Positions 8,715 to 16,678 of a DNA stretch of 64,000 nucleotides are shown piece after piece (within the stretch, counting starts at the first letter, position 1; each line of letters opens with the position of its first letter). Location of the stretch: positions 184,955 through 248,954 of the forward strand of contig CADEEV010000001.1 of NCBI GenBank assembly GCA_902826455.1, given 5' to 3'. Position numbers and translations under genes: made by a program. The notes under the pieces are model-generated. The model was not told the DNA's origin, ran no database searches, and saw only the letters and a program-made list of their open reading frames with translations. Origin of the DNA: an uncultured Acidobacteriota bacterium (GTDB lineage: Bacteria > Acidobacteriota > Vicinamibacteria > Fen-336).

Positions 8715-9716
8715 GTGCAGAGGTTCCTTCCGCTACTCCTGGTCCTCGCGAGCTGTGGCTCCGCCTCGACCGCCGAGCCCACTCCCGACCCGCGTAGTCC
8801 GTCCGGAATCGGCGCCGGGGGCTATTTCCCCGCGGCCAGCGTCTGGTACCGCGACGTCTCGGCGGCGCCCCTGGACCGCGAGTCGGGAGCGGTGATCGCC
8901 TACCTTGACCGCGTCGGCTGGGGCACGGGCCGGATGCAGATCGACTTTTCAATCGAGGTGCTGCAGGCCGCGACCGACACTCCGATCCTCGCCTTTCGAC
9001 CCACCGAGGACCACTTCCTGCCCGATTGCGACCTCGACCCCGTGCCGGTTCCCGCCGGCGGCAACCTCGAAGGCGAGAGCGGCTATCAGTGCGCCGGGGA
9101 CGGCGACTGCCACCTGATCGTGGTGGATCGGGCTCGTCAACGCCTGTTCGAGATGTGGCGCGCCGACATTCGCGGCGACACGTTCCGCGGCGGCTGCCTC
9201 GCGATCTGGGACCTCGCGAAGACCTATCCTGCGAGCGGCCGCGGCGAGCAGTGCACGAGCGCCGACGCGGCGGGCTACCCGATCGCGCCGCTGCTGTTCA
9301 GCGCCGACGAGGTGGCCGCAGGCTCCATCGGCCACGCGATCCGCTTCATCCTGCCGAACGCCCGCATCCGCAAGGGCCAGTACGTGCACCCCGCGACTCA
9401 CGGGACCCGCTCCACGAGCGGTCCGCCGGACGCGCCGCCCTACGGCGCGCGTCTGCGCCTGCGCGCGAACTACCCGCTCGACCGGCTGCCGAACGAGGGC
9501 GCCCGGGTCGTGGCGCGCGCGATGCAGCGCTACGGGATCCTGCTGTCCGACGGCGGCAACATCGCGCTCACCGCCCAGAGCGATCGCCACACCACGGCGA
9601 AGTGGGCGGGCCTGCTCGGTCCCGGTGACCTCGCCGCGCTCCGCCCGGGAGACTTCGAGATGGTGGACGGCGGCGATCGGATCCCGCTGACCCTCGACTG
9701 CGTCCGCAACCCCTGA
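8715..9716 (+). CDS. Conserved-looking secreted lipoprotein, unknown function
   Basis: No family recognised. The GTG start at 8715 follows GAGGGGG and opens a lipoprotein signal with lipobox LASC (acylated Cys14), so the 333-residue protein should be membrane-anchored outside the cytoplasm. The mature part is rich in Trp, Asp and Cys pairs and has the ordered feel of an enzyme or binding domain. Recognisable stretches are DFSIEVLQAATDTPILAF, DCHLIVVDRARQRLFEMW, a GYPIAPLLFSADEVAAGSI segment followed by HAIRFILPNARIR, and RYGILLSDGGNIALTAQ near the end. It is divergent from the DapA-like gene and shares its control region. The convergent stop pair with the GH20 gene is embedded in a hairpin. 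Confidence 0.7.
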   Translation: MQRFLPLLLVLASCGSASTAEPTPDPRSPSGIGAGGYFPAASVWYRDVSAAPLDRESGAVIAYLDRVGWGTGRMQIDFSIEVLQAATDTPILAFRPTEDHFLPDCDLDPVPVPAGGNLEGESGYQCAGDGDCHLIVVDRARQRLFEMWRADIRGDTFRGGCLAIWDLAKTYPASGRGEQCTSADAAGYPIAPLLFSADEVAAGSIGHAIRFILPNARIRKGQYVHPATHGTRSTSGPPDAPPYGARLRLRANYPLDRLPNEGARVVARAMQRYGILLSDGGNIALTAQSDRHTTAKWAGLLGPGDLAALRPGDFEMVDGGDRIPLTLDCVRNP

Positions 9717-9730
9717 GGCTTCGGCCTCAG
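9713..9730. terminator. UUCG-loop hairpin formed by the two convergent stop codons
   Basis: CTGAGGC (9713-9719), TTCG and GCCTCAG (9724-9730) form a perfect 7-bp stem with a TTCG tetraloop. The stem contains the TGA of the lipoprotein gene (9714-9716) on one strand and the TGA of the GH20 gene (9727-9729) on the other, so it can act in both transcripts. There is no strong T-run on either side, so it may be a weak terminator or an mRNA 3'-end stabiliser. Confidence 0.55.
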
Positions 9731-11925
9731 CGATAGTCTTCGACGCGGGGCTTCGCGACCGCCGTGACGCCGAAGAGCAGCGGCTCGGCCCTCGAGGGCC
9801 CGGGGGTTCCGACCAGCGTGACGGCGACGATCGGCACGTCCGGCCGCGGGTTCACCCACTCGCTCGCCCACAGCACGGCCTTTCCGCCGCTCGGCAGCTG
9901 TCCCGCCAGCACTGGCCGGGCCATGTAGTAGGTCCGCGAGAGACCGGCGTTCCACGGCCCCACGGTCTCGTCGAAGCGGATCTCGTGGGTGGCGACGAGA
10001 TCGTCCGCGTAGCGCACCTCGTAGTACCCGAGCAGCTCCGAGGACTCGTGGGGAAAGTGCGTCTGGTCTCCGGCGTGGATCGAGGGTCGTCCTTCGCCGG
10101 TCGCGGACTGGACGAACAGCAGCGACGCCCAACGGCCGCCGACCGGCAGCGCGACCCGCGTCGGCCGATCGCCGGCGCGGCGCGCCACGCCCACCGCCGA
10201 CGGGCCGCGAGCCGGATCGGCGATCGCGAACGGGAGCTCGTGGGAGTAGCCGCGGCCCGGCTTGAGGCCCGTCAGGTCCCAGCCTTCGCCGCGCGGGGCC
10301 TGGTTGAACGCCGACGCAAGATCCTGGACCTCGAAGCGCATGGGATTCGCGGTCGCCGACGGCACGGGCTTCGCGGCCAGGAGCCCGCGCACCACAGCCA
10401 TCGCCGCGGCGGTGTGCTCGAGGGCGTCGTCCTTCTTCGTGAGGATCTTCGACCACAGCAGGTTCGCGCTGAAGACGGCCTCGGGAATCTGGAGCTTGCC
10501 GAGGACGAACTCCTCGAACGCGCCCCAGGAGGACACCTCGCCGCCGAGGGTGCCGGAGCGCGCGACGCGGCCGGGCCAGTCCTTCTGCTCCGTGCCGACG
10601 AAGTTGCCGACGATGAATGGCCAGCCCAGCGTGCGGAACGTCGCGTCGCCGGCCTCTCCCGACCAGTTGAGGATGTGCAGCGGCTTGCCGGCCGCCAGGA
10701 TGTCGCGTGCCTTGCGCGTGTCGGGCCGGTCGTAGAGCACCGGCCCCGTTTCCGTCCAGCGCTTTCCGAAGCGGTTGTGGCCATCGACGAAGTGGTCGCC
10801 CCAGAGCCACGTCTCGATGCCCTTCGCGTCGAGGTGCTCGCGGACCTTCGTGACGTCGCGCGCGAAGAGCTCGCCGGTGTCCTGGCCGTGGCAGCGGGCG
10901 CAGAACGCGCCGGCGCGCCACTCGTCGTGGCCGATGTGGACCCGCTTCGGCTTCAGCACGTCGAGGTACTCGTCCATGACCTCGAACAGGATCCGATAGG
11001 ACTCCGGGTTCGACGGGCAGTACGAGTCCGGCCAGGTCATGTCCGGGTCTTCCGCGATCGCGCGATGCGCCGAGGCAAGGTAGTACGCATGGGAGAGGGA
11101 CTGGATCTCGGGGACGATCTCGAGGCCGTACTGATCGGCCCACGCGGCGAACTGCCGCACGTCGCCCTTCTCGATGTACGAGCCGTCGCCGACTCCGACG
11201 TGGAGCGAGGCCGCGAAGCGGTTCGCAGTGCCCAGGGGGATGCCTTCGGCCAGTGCGTCCATCGTCTCGCCGTGGGCGTACCACTCGCGGACGGTGCGGC
11301 GCCACCCCGTGCTGATCTCGGGGTGGGACTCGAGGCGCATGGCGCCGCCGACCTCGAGCACGATGCCGTTGTACTTGTAGCGCAGCAGGAAATCGCGCAG
11401 GTAGCGGCGCGCGAAGGGGAGCTGATCGCGGCCGGGGAGGTACAGGTGCACCCACCGGATCGGCAGCGCGGGCCCGTCGCGGACGGTCGCCTCCCTCACG
11501 AAAGCGCTCTGGTGGCCCCAGGGGGCGACGAGCTGGACGAAGGACGACACCGCGTAGAGCGTGCCCCGGTAGTCGCGTCCGGCGAGCACCGCGCGGTCGT
11601 CGCCCACCTGCAGGAGATAGCTCTCGTCCTGGCTCGGCGCCTCGGTCGAGACGCCGACCGTGATGGGCCTTCGACCCGTGGGCGCGGCGCCGACCGCCAC
11701 GGGAACCACGACGCCGAACTGGTCCGCGATCAGCTCCGCGAGAAGCCGGCCCGGATACTGAGCCCGCGCCTCTCCCTCCGGAACCACGATCGTGGCGTCG
11801 GCCAGGAAGAAGCGGCCGTCGCCGTAGCGCGCCTCTTGCGGCACGGGCCAGATGGGGAAGTCCGCGGCTCGCGCCAGCGGCGCGAAGACGAGCAGGCCGA
11901 GCGCAAGGAGCCTAGAAGCGCCCAT
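9727..11925 (-). CDS. Secreted GH20-family beta-N-acetylhexosaminidase-like protein
   Basis: 732 residues with a signal peptide (MGASRLLALGLLVFAPLARA). The N-terminal domain, about residues 25-150, resembles the small alpha/beta domain found before GH20 barrels (IWPVPQEARYGDGRF, then YLLQVGDDRAVLAGRDYRG). The barrel follows, with GIVLEVGGAMR, VPEIQSLSH and HIGHDEWRAGAFC; D334-E335 fit the GH20 catalytic Asp-Glu pair that uses the substrate acetamido group. A cysteine pair, CARCHG, is inserted after the catalytic motif. The C-terminal 200 residues form an additional beta-rich domain. The family releases terminal GlcNAc or GalNAc from glycans. It overlaps the upstream epimerase gene by 14 bases, so the two are one operon. 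Confidence 0.85.
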   Translation of the reverse strand: MGASRLLALGLLVFAPLARAADFPIWPVPQEARYGDGRFFLADATIVVPEGEARAQYPGRLLAELIADQFGVVVPVAVGAAPTGRRPITVGVSTEAPSQDESYLLQVGDDRAVLAGRDYRGTLYAVSSFVQLVAPWGHQSAFVREATVRDGPALPIRWVHLYLPGRDQLPFARRYLRDFLLRYKYNGIVLEVGGAMRLESHPEISTGWRRTVREWYAHGETMDALAEGIPLGTANRFAASLHVGVGDGSYIEKGDVRQFAAWADQYGLEIVPEIQSLSHAYYLASAHRAIAEDPDMTWPDSYCPSNPESYRILFEVMDEYLDVLKPKRVHIGHDEWRAGAFCARCHGQDTGELFARDVTKVREHLDAKGIETWLWGDHFVDGHNRFGKRWTETGPVLYDRPDTRKARDILAAGKPLHILNWSGEAGDATFRTLGWPFIVGNFVGTEQKDWPGRVARSGTLGGEVSSWGAFEEFVLGKLQIPEAVFSANLLWSKILTKKDDALEHTAAAMAVVRGLLAAKPVPSATANPMRFEVQDLASAFNQAPRGEGWDLTGLKPGRGYSHELPFAIADPARGPSAVGVARRAGDRPTRVALPVGGRWASLLFVQSATGEGRPSIHAGDQTHFPHESSELLGYYEVRYADDLVATHEIRFDETVGPWNAGLSRTYYMARPVLAGQLPSGGKAVLWASEWVNPRPDVPIVAVTLVGTPGPSRAEPLLFGVTAVAKPRVEDYR

Positions 11926-12952
11926 CCGTCCGCTCGTACTTCGTCGGCTTGCCCAGAGACCGCCCGCCGCTCTCCACCCAGTGCGCGCACCACTCGAACA
12001 GCGTGTCGAGGGGAACCGATGCCTCGCCGAGGCGTTCGCGGCAGCGCGCCGTGTTGCCGAGCAACGACACCGGACCTTCCGTGCCCGTGAACGTCACGGA
12101 CTTTCCAAGGCGCGCGCCGAAGCGCTCGGCCACGGCTCGTATCGACACCGTCTCGGGTCCCGTGACGTTGAGCGCCACGACCGGCGCCGCCGCGAGACCC
12201 AGGCTGCGCAGCGCGTAGGAGTTGGCGTCGCCTTGCCAGATCACGTTCGCGTGGCCGATCGAGAGGTCGATCGGCTCGCCGGCGAGCACCTTGCGGGCGA
12301 CGTCCACCAGCACGCCGTAGCGCAGGTCCACGGCGTAGAACAGACGATAGAGCACGACGCGCGTCCGGTGCTCGTTCGCGAAGTGCTCGAACACGCGCTC
12401 GCGTCCCAGGCACGACTGCGCGTACTCGCCCACGGGAGCCGTGGCGTCGCCCTCGCGGGCTCCGCCGCTCGCCGGAGGCGTCAGCGGATAGACGTTGCCG
12501 GTGGAGAAGGCCACGATCCGCGCGTCCGCGTAGCGGCGTGCCACGTGAGCGGGGACGATCGTGTTCATGGCCCAGGTGAGGTCGGGCCGCGCCGAGGCCC
12601 CGAACTTCATACCGGCCAGGAACAGCACGTTGTCGAAGCGGGGAAGCTTCTGGACCTGAGCGGGGTCGAGAAGGTCGCAGGCGAGCGTCTCGATGCCCGC
12701 GTCGTTCAGAGGTTGCGTCAGGCTCGTGTCGGAGAAGCGCGAGACCGCGGCGACCCGGCGCTTCGTCCCGGCCTCGTCCGCGGCTCGCCGCGCGAGCCGC
12801 GCGAGGGACGGGCCCATCTTGCCGCCGGCGCCCACGATGGCGACGTCGCCCTCGAGGGTCTTCATGAAGGCGACGTCCGCCGGCGACGGACGCGAGAGCC
12901 TTTCCTCGAGCTGGTCCTCGGTGTCGATCGAATCGGGCCGTGAGCTGGGCAT
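11912..12952 (-). CDS. NAD-dependent epimerase/dehydratase family protein
   Basis: A 346-residue extended-SDR-type protein. After a leading helix (DTEDQLEERLSRPSPADV) comes the Rossmann start DVAIVGAGGKMGPSLARLARR. NVLFLAGMKFG and AFSTGNVYPL follow, and later segments fit sugar-nucleotide or sugar epimerases (NVTGPETVSIRAVAERFG). The usual YxxxK is not obvious in the expected place (EYAQSCLGRERVFEHF), so catalysis may differ. The N-terminal helix before the Rossmann core is a feature I associate with a subgroup seen next to DapA-like genes, which supports ATG 12952 as start despite no clear ribosome-binding site. It probably acts on the sugar released by the GH20 enzyme; this is inference. 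Confidence 0.8.
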   Translation of the reverse strand: MPSSRPDSIDTEDQLEERLSRPSPADVAFMKTLEGDVAIVGAGGKMGPSLARLARRAADEAGTKRRVAAVSRFSDTSLTQPLNDAGIETLACDLLDPAQVQKLPRFDNVLFLAGMKFGASARPDLTWAMNTIVPAHVARRYADARIVAFSTGNVYPLTPPASGGAREGDATAPVGEYAQSCLGRERVFEHFANEHRTRVVLYRLFYAVDLRYGVLVDVARKVLAGEPIDLSIGHANVIWQGDANSYALRSLGLAAAPVVALNVTGPETVSIRAVAERFGARLGKSVTFTGTEGPVSLLGNTARCRERLGEASVPLDTLFEWCAHWVESGGRSLGKPTKYERTDGRF

Positions 12953-12999
12953 CGGAAGGATTTCGGAGGATTTCCCGCCCGTCGCCGGGCGTCAAGGAC

Positions 13000-13040
13000 A
13001 AAAGAAAAAGGGCGTGGCCCCTTTGACGGGGACCACGCCC
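13000..13040 (-). terminator. Rho-independent terminator after the Oar-like gene
   Basis: On the minus strand GGGCGTGG (13040-13033) pairs with CCACGCCC (13017-13010). The stem is extended by CCCC/GGGG around a six-base loop with one bulge, and is followed by CTTTTTCTTTTG. It lies 14 bases past the TAG of the receptor gene and separates it from the epimerase-GH20 operon on the same strand. Confidence 0.9.
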
Positions 13041-13054
13041 GGGAACGAGGTGGT

Positions 13055-16000
13055 CTAGAAGGTGGCTCTTATTCCGAGCCGGAACTGTCGACCCGGTGCG
13101 AAGCCTTCCTGGTTGGCGATCGACCCCTCACCGAGCACACCCGTCGTGCCGTTGTTGAGGTCCCCCTCGAGGAGGGCGCTGTCGAGCTGCGAGAAGCCGT
13201 CGCCGTAGAACTGGTAGAACTGCGGGTGGTTGAACGCGTTGTCGAGCAGCGCCGTGAGCTGCAGCTTGAAGTTGTTGCGCTGGATGATGTCCTTGTACAT
13301 CGCGAAGTTGACGACCCAGGTGCCGGGTCCCTTCAGGCTGCCCTTCTTGGCGTTGCCGAGCTGGCCGGGCGCCGGCAGGGCGTAGGCGCCCTGGTTGTAG
13401 AAGGACTCACGCGTCCCGCCCGTGTTGGGATCGCTGACCTGGTCGGGCCGCCACGCGCAACAGAAGAAGTTGCCGAGGCCGTCGAGGGGCTTGCCGGTGT
13501 TCCAGGGGCTCGTGGTGTAGAAGCTCGAGAAGAACGGCGTCAGGTTGTTGCCGGTCTTGGCCTGGAACAGCGACGACACGGTCCAGCCGCCGAACAGGGC
13601 GTTCGCCCAGCCGGGCATGTTGGAGCCATGGCTGCGGTTCTTGCCGAACGGGATCTCCCACGTACCGTTCATCACGACACGGTGCCGCACGACGTTCGGG
13701 TCGGGACCGCGATCCTTCTCGATGTCGTACGGATCGAACTGCACGCCGCCGAGGCTGCTGTTGCCCACGTCGGGAGCGTTGCTGTCGGAGTCGGCGAGGG
13801 TGTAGGCCACGTTGAAGGCGAGGCCGCCCTTGAAGCGCCGGGTCAGCTCGACCTGCAGGGAGTTGAACTGGCCGGAGCCGCCGTTGTTGACGTCGTCCGC
13901 GTAGAAGCCGTAGAGCGGCAGCGGCAGGCGGGCCTTCGTGTCGGGATTGCTGAGGTCCCCGTCGAAGAACTCGGTGTTGGCCGGGATCGTGTTGCGGTCG
14001 GTGTCCACGATGATCTTCCGCATCGACGAGCCCAGGTAGCTCACGCGCACCCCGAAGGCGTCGCTGATCGCGTGCTCGAGGGTCAGGTTGTACTGGTAGG
14101 TGTCCGGCGCCTTCAGGTTCGGGTCGATGCCCTGGTTGCCGAAGTCCGCCGGGTCCACGAACGGCGCGCCACCCGTGAAGCCATGCTGCAGGGGCGCCGA
14201 GCGGCGCGTGCTGCTGAAGCGGAACATGTTGGACGCGAACAGGTCGCGCACGCCCTGCACCGCGACGGTCGGGTGGAACAGGCCGGCGCCGCCGCGCAGC
14301 ACCGTCTTGTCGTTGCCGCCGAAGCGGTACGCGAAGCCGATGCGCGGCGAGAAGTTGTTCTTGTCCTGGTTGATGAGCTGGTCGCTGATGCCGAGGTCCG
14401 AGGCGATGCGGGTGCGGCCGAGAGCCTGGACGCCGGGCGGCAGGAGCGCCGCGATCTGGGCGTTCGGAACCACGTGGTAGCCGCCGTCGTCGGGACGGAA
14501 GTTGCCGAGAATGTTGCTCTTCTCGTGCCAGTTGCCGACGAGCTCGTAGCGCAGGCCGAGGAACACCGTGAGGTTGCGGCTGGCCTTCCAGTCGTCCTGC
14601 AGGAAGACTGCGAAGTCGTTGGAATACCCGTCGAGGTCGCTGCGGTTCGTGACCTGGTCGGTCACGTCACGCGTAGCGCCCAACAGGAAATCCGCGAAGG
14701 CATTGGTGGTCGCGACGCCGCTGAAGCGGTAGCGGCCGCGGAAGTTGACGCCGCGTCCGCGACCGTCGAGGGCCGAGTTGCGCGTGTAGAGGCCGCCGGC
14801 CTTCAGCGAGTGGCCGCCCATGATCCAGGTCACGTTGTCGCTGATCGAGAACGAGTTCTGCTTGACCGTGCGGTCCGCGTTGATGCCGCCGTCGGAGATG
14901 TTGATCGGCCGCGTGGCCGCCGAGCCGCCGGTGAACTGGAAGGCCGGGAAGCCGACGCGTGAGCCGTCGACGCTCGGAGCGGTCTCGAGGCCCAGGGCCG
15001 CGTTGACCTGCTGGACGTTGTAGTTGCTCTGGCGGAACGACTTGTCGTAGTTGTAGCCGATGCGCAGCTCGTTCACGACGGTGCTCGAGAAGATGCGCGT
15101 CCAGCCGCCGATCAACGTCGCCGTATCCAGCTTGCGGTTCTGGATGCCCCCGTTGGTCAGGGCGTTGCCCGCCACTTCGAACGAGACGGTCGCGGGATCA
15201 CGGTGCTGGAAGCCGCCGCGCAGGAACACCGAGTCGTTCTTTGTGAGCTCGTGGTCGATGCGCAGATCCGCGCGCTGGCGCTTGGTGGTCTGGGGGACGA
15301 ACTGCTGGTAGACGCCGAAGCCGCTCGAGAGCTGGCCCGCGTTCGGCAGCGGGTAGAAGAAGTCCATGATCTTCTGGGCCGACGGGTCGAGGCGGTTCGA
15401 CGGGATCACGTTGCCCGGGAACGGCAGGCCCGTGAGCGGGTCGTTGACCGTGAAGCTCGAGCCCGAGAAGTCGCCGGCGCGCTGGGCCGCGCTCGGCACG
15501 GTGGCCCGGCCGCCGCCGAAGATGGCCTTGCTGTTGGAGCCCTCGTAGTTGGCGTAGAAGAACGTCTTGTTGCTCTTCACGGGACCGCCGATGCCGAAGC
15601 CCCAGCGGTGCTGGTGCGTGTCGGCGTTGGGATCGCCGCGCTCGGCGCCCGCCAGCTTCTGGTTGTAGGTGAGGGCGTTCAGGTTGTCCGAGTTGAAGTC
15701 GTAGAAGCCCGTGCCGTGGAACTGGTTGCCGCCGCGCTTGGTCGTGACGACGACGCCGGCGAGACCGCCGTACTCGGCGCTGTACGAGTTCGAGAGCACG
15801 GTCATCTCGGCGATGGCGTCGAGGCCGGGCGCCGAGTTGCCGATCGTGCCGAAGATCGCGTTGGTCGAGGCCTGACCGTCCTGCACGTAGCTGACGCCGT
15901 AGGTGCGGCCGCCCAGGAACTGGATGTCGTCGCTGCCGCCGATGACGTTCGGGTTCAGGAGCAGGAAATCCTGGATGTCGCGGCTCGCGCGCGGCAGGTC

Positions 16001-16471
16001 GTGGAGCTGCTGCTGGTCGAGGCCCGAGGCGACGGCCTGGCTCTCCAGCGTGATGTTTGACGTCGTCTCGGCGGCGACCGTCACGGTCTCGGTGAGGGCG
16101 CCCAGCTCGAGCTTGATGTCGGCGCGGGCGATGCCGCTGGCGCGCAGCACGACGCCGGTCTGCTCGGCCTTCTTGAAGTTCGTGGTCACGACCTCGATCC
16201 GGTAGCTGCCCGGCCGCAGGTTGGTGGCCTCGAAACGTCCCTCCGCATCGGTTTCGACCGTGCGGGGCACGCCCGTGGCCTCGTCCACGATCAGGACGGT
16301 CGCTCCCTGGACGGCGGAGCCCTGGGGGTCTGCCACGGTGCCACGAATGGCTCCGAGGAAGGACTGGGCCATCGCCGGGCCGGCGACCATCGCCGCGACC
16401 AGCATGAGCAGCGCCCAGAACCGGGGAGCCGACCGCGCCCCGGACGCGGTTACGAACGAGTGTCCCTGCAT
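13055..16471 (-). CDS. Oar-like TonB-dependent outer-membrane receptor with carboxypeptidase-regulatory domain
   Basis: 1138 residues. A signal peptide ends near AMA-QS. Next comes an Ig-like CarboxypepD_reg domain (residues about 30-115: GAIRGTVADPQGSAVQGATV and GSYRIEVVTTNFKK). A plug domain follows (QLHDLPRASRDIQDFLLLNP, then GGRTYGVSYVQDG and SAEYGGLAGVVV). A long beta-barrel rich in aromatic/Gly/Asn strands ends in GIRATF with the C-terminal Phe expected of an outer-membrane barrel. Oar-type receptors probably import large oligomers (glycans or peptides) or bind surface ligands using TonB energy. The ATG follows GAGGAGGAAGAG. A promoter lies about 110-140 bases upstream and a strong terminator follows. 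It is transcribed alone, divergent from the sulfatase-like gene. Confidence 0.92.
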   Translation of the reverse strand: MQGHSFVTASGARSAPRFWALLMLVAAMVAGPAMAQSFLGAIRGTVADPQGSAVQGATVLIVDEATGVPRTVETDAEGRFEATNLRPGSYRIEVVTTNFKKAEQTGVVLRASGIARADIKLELGALTETVTVAAETTSNITLESQAVASGLDQQQLHDLPRASRDIQDFLLLNPNVIGGSDDIQFLGGRTYGVSYVQDGQASTNAIFGTIGNSAPGLDAIAEMTVLSNSYSAEYGGLAGVVVTTKRGGNQFHGTGFYDFNSDNLNALTYNQKLAGAERGDPNADTHQHRWGFGIGGPVKSNKTFFYANYEGSNSKAIFGGGRATVPSAAQRAGDFSGSSFTVNDPLTGLPFPGNVIPSNRLDPSAQKIMDFFYPLPNAGQLSSGFGVYQQFVPQTTKRQRADLRIDHELTKNDSVFLRGGFQHRDPATVSFEVAGNALTNGGIQNRKLDTATLIGGWTRIFSSTVVNELRIGYNYDKSFRQSNYNVQQVNAALGLETAPSVDGSRVGFPAFQFTGGSAATRPINISDGGINADRTVKQNSFSISDNVTWIMGGHSLKAGGLYTRNSALDGRGRGVNFRGRYRFSGVATTNAFADFLLGATRDVTDQVTNRSDLDGYSNDFAVFLQDDWKASRNLTVFLGLRYELVGNWHEKSNILGNFRPDDGGYHVVPNAQIAALLPPGVQALGRTRIASDLGISDQLINQDKNNFSPRIGFAYRFGGNDKTVLRGGAGLFHPTVAVQGVRDLFASNMFRFSSTRRSAPLQHGFTGGAPFVDPADFGNQGIDPNLKAPDTYQYNLTLEHAISDAFGVRVSYLGSSMRKIIVDTDRNTIPANTEFFDGDLSNPDTKARLPLPLYGFYADDVNNGGSGQFNSLQVELTRRFKGGLAFNVAYTLADSDSNAPDVGNSSLGGVQFDPYDIEKDRGPDPNVVRHRVVMNGTWEIPFGKNRSHGSNMPGWANALFGGWTVSSLFQAKTGNNLTPFFSSFYTTSPWNTGKPLDGLGNFFCCAWRPDQVSDPNTGGTRESFYNQGAYALPAPGQLGNAKKGSLKGPGTWVVNFAMYKDIIQRNNFKLQLTALLDNAFNHPQFYQFYGDGFSQLDSALLEGDLNNGTTGVLGEGSIANQEGFAPGRQFRLGIRATF

Positions 16472-16543
16472 CTCTTCCTCCTCGGCCAAGAGCCGATCAC
16501 CGGGGCGTGGCCCCAACGTCCTGAGAAGCGAACCTTCGTACCG

Positions 16544-16612
16544 CCGCAAGACAACAATCGCAAGTAAAAGATAGTTGAACGGCTTTTTAGTCCTTTTTGT
16601 TCCTGGTGTCAA
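16544..16612 (-). promoter_or_regulatory. Promoter of the Oar-like receptor with two CGCAA-type half-sites
   Basis: On the minus strand TTGACA (16612-16607) and TAAAAA (16589-16584) are 17 bases apart. Downstream lie two TTGCG motifs: on the plus strand AATCGCAA at 16556-16563 and CCGCAAG at 16544-16550. They resemble the half-sites of the DeoR-type arrays but are spaced 14 bases, not 10, so membership in that regulon is doubtful. The remaining leader to the ATG at 16471 is about 100 bases with no other structure I can name. Confidence 0.5.
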
Positions 16613-16678
16613 TGCCTTTGAGTTTGTGTCTCCGCTTGAGCCTCCCGGCCGCCATCCGATAGGCTTCGAGCGTTCCCG

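Noticed and set aside
12953-12999. TTGACG on the minus strand as promoter for the epimerase-GH20 operon
   Set aside because: No acceptable -10 box lies at 16-19 bases from it; the true promoter of this operon was not identified.
13226-14962. Long open frame on the plus strand opposite the Oar-like receptor
   Set aside because: Its translation is low-complexity (Val/Ala/Glu/Arg-rich) with no domain, and it mirrors the codon pattern of the real gene on the other strand, a common artefact in GC-rich DNA.
16583-16602. CTTTTTAGTC/CTTTTTGTTC 10-base repeat before the Oar-like gene as a DeoR array
   Set aside because: It lacks the CG core of the half-sites, and one copy overlaps the likely -10 box (TAAAAA on the minus strand), so it is better explained as promoter sequence.
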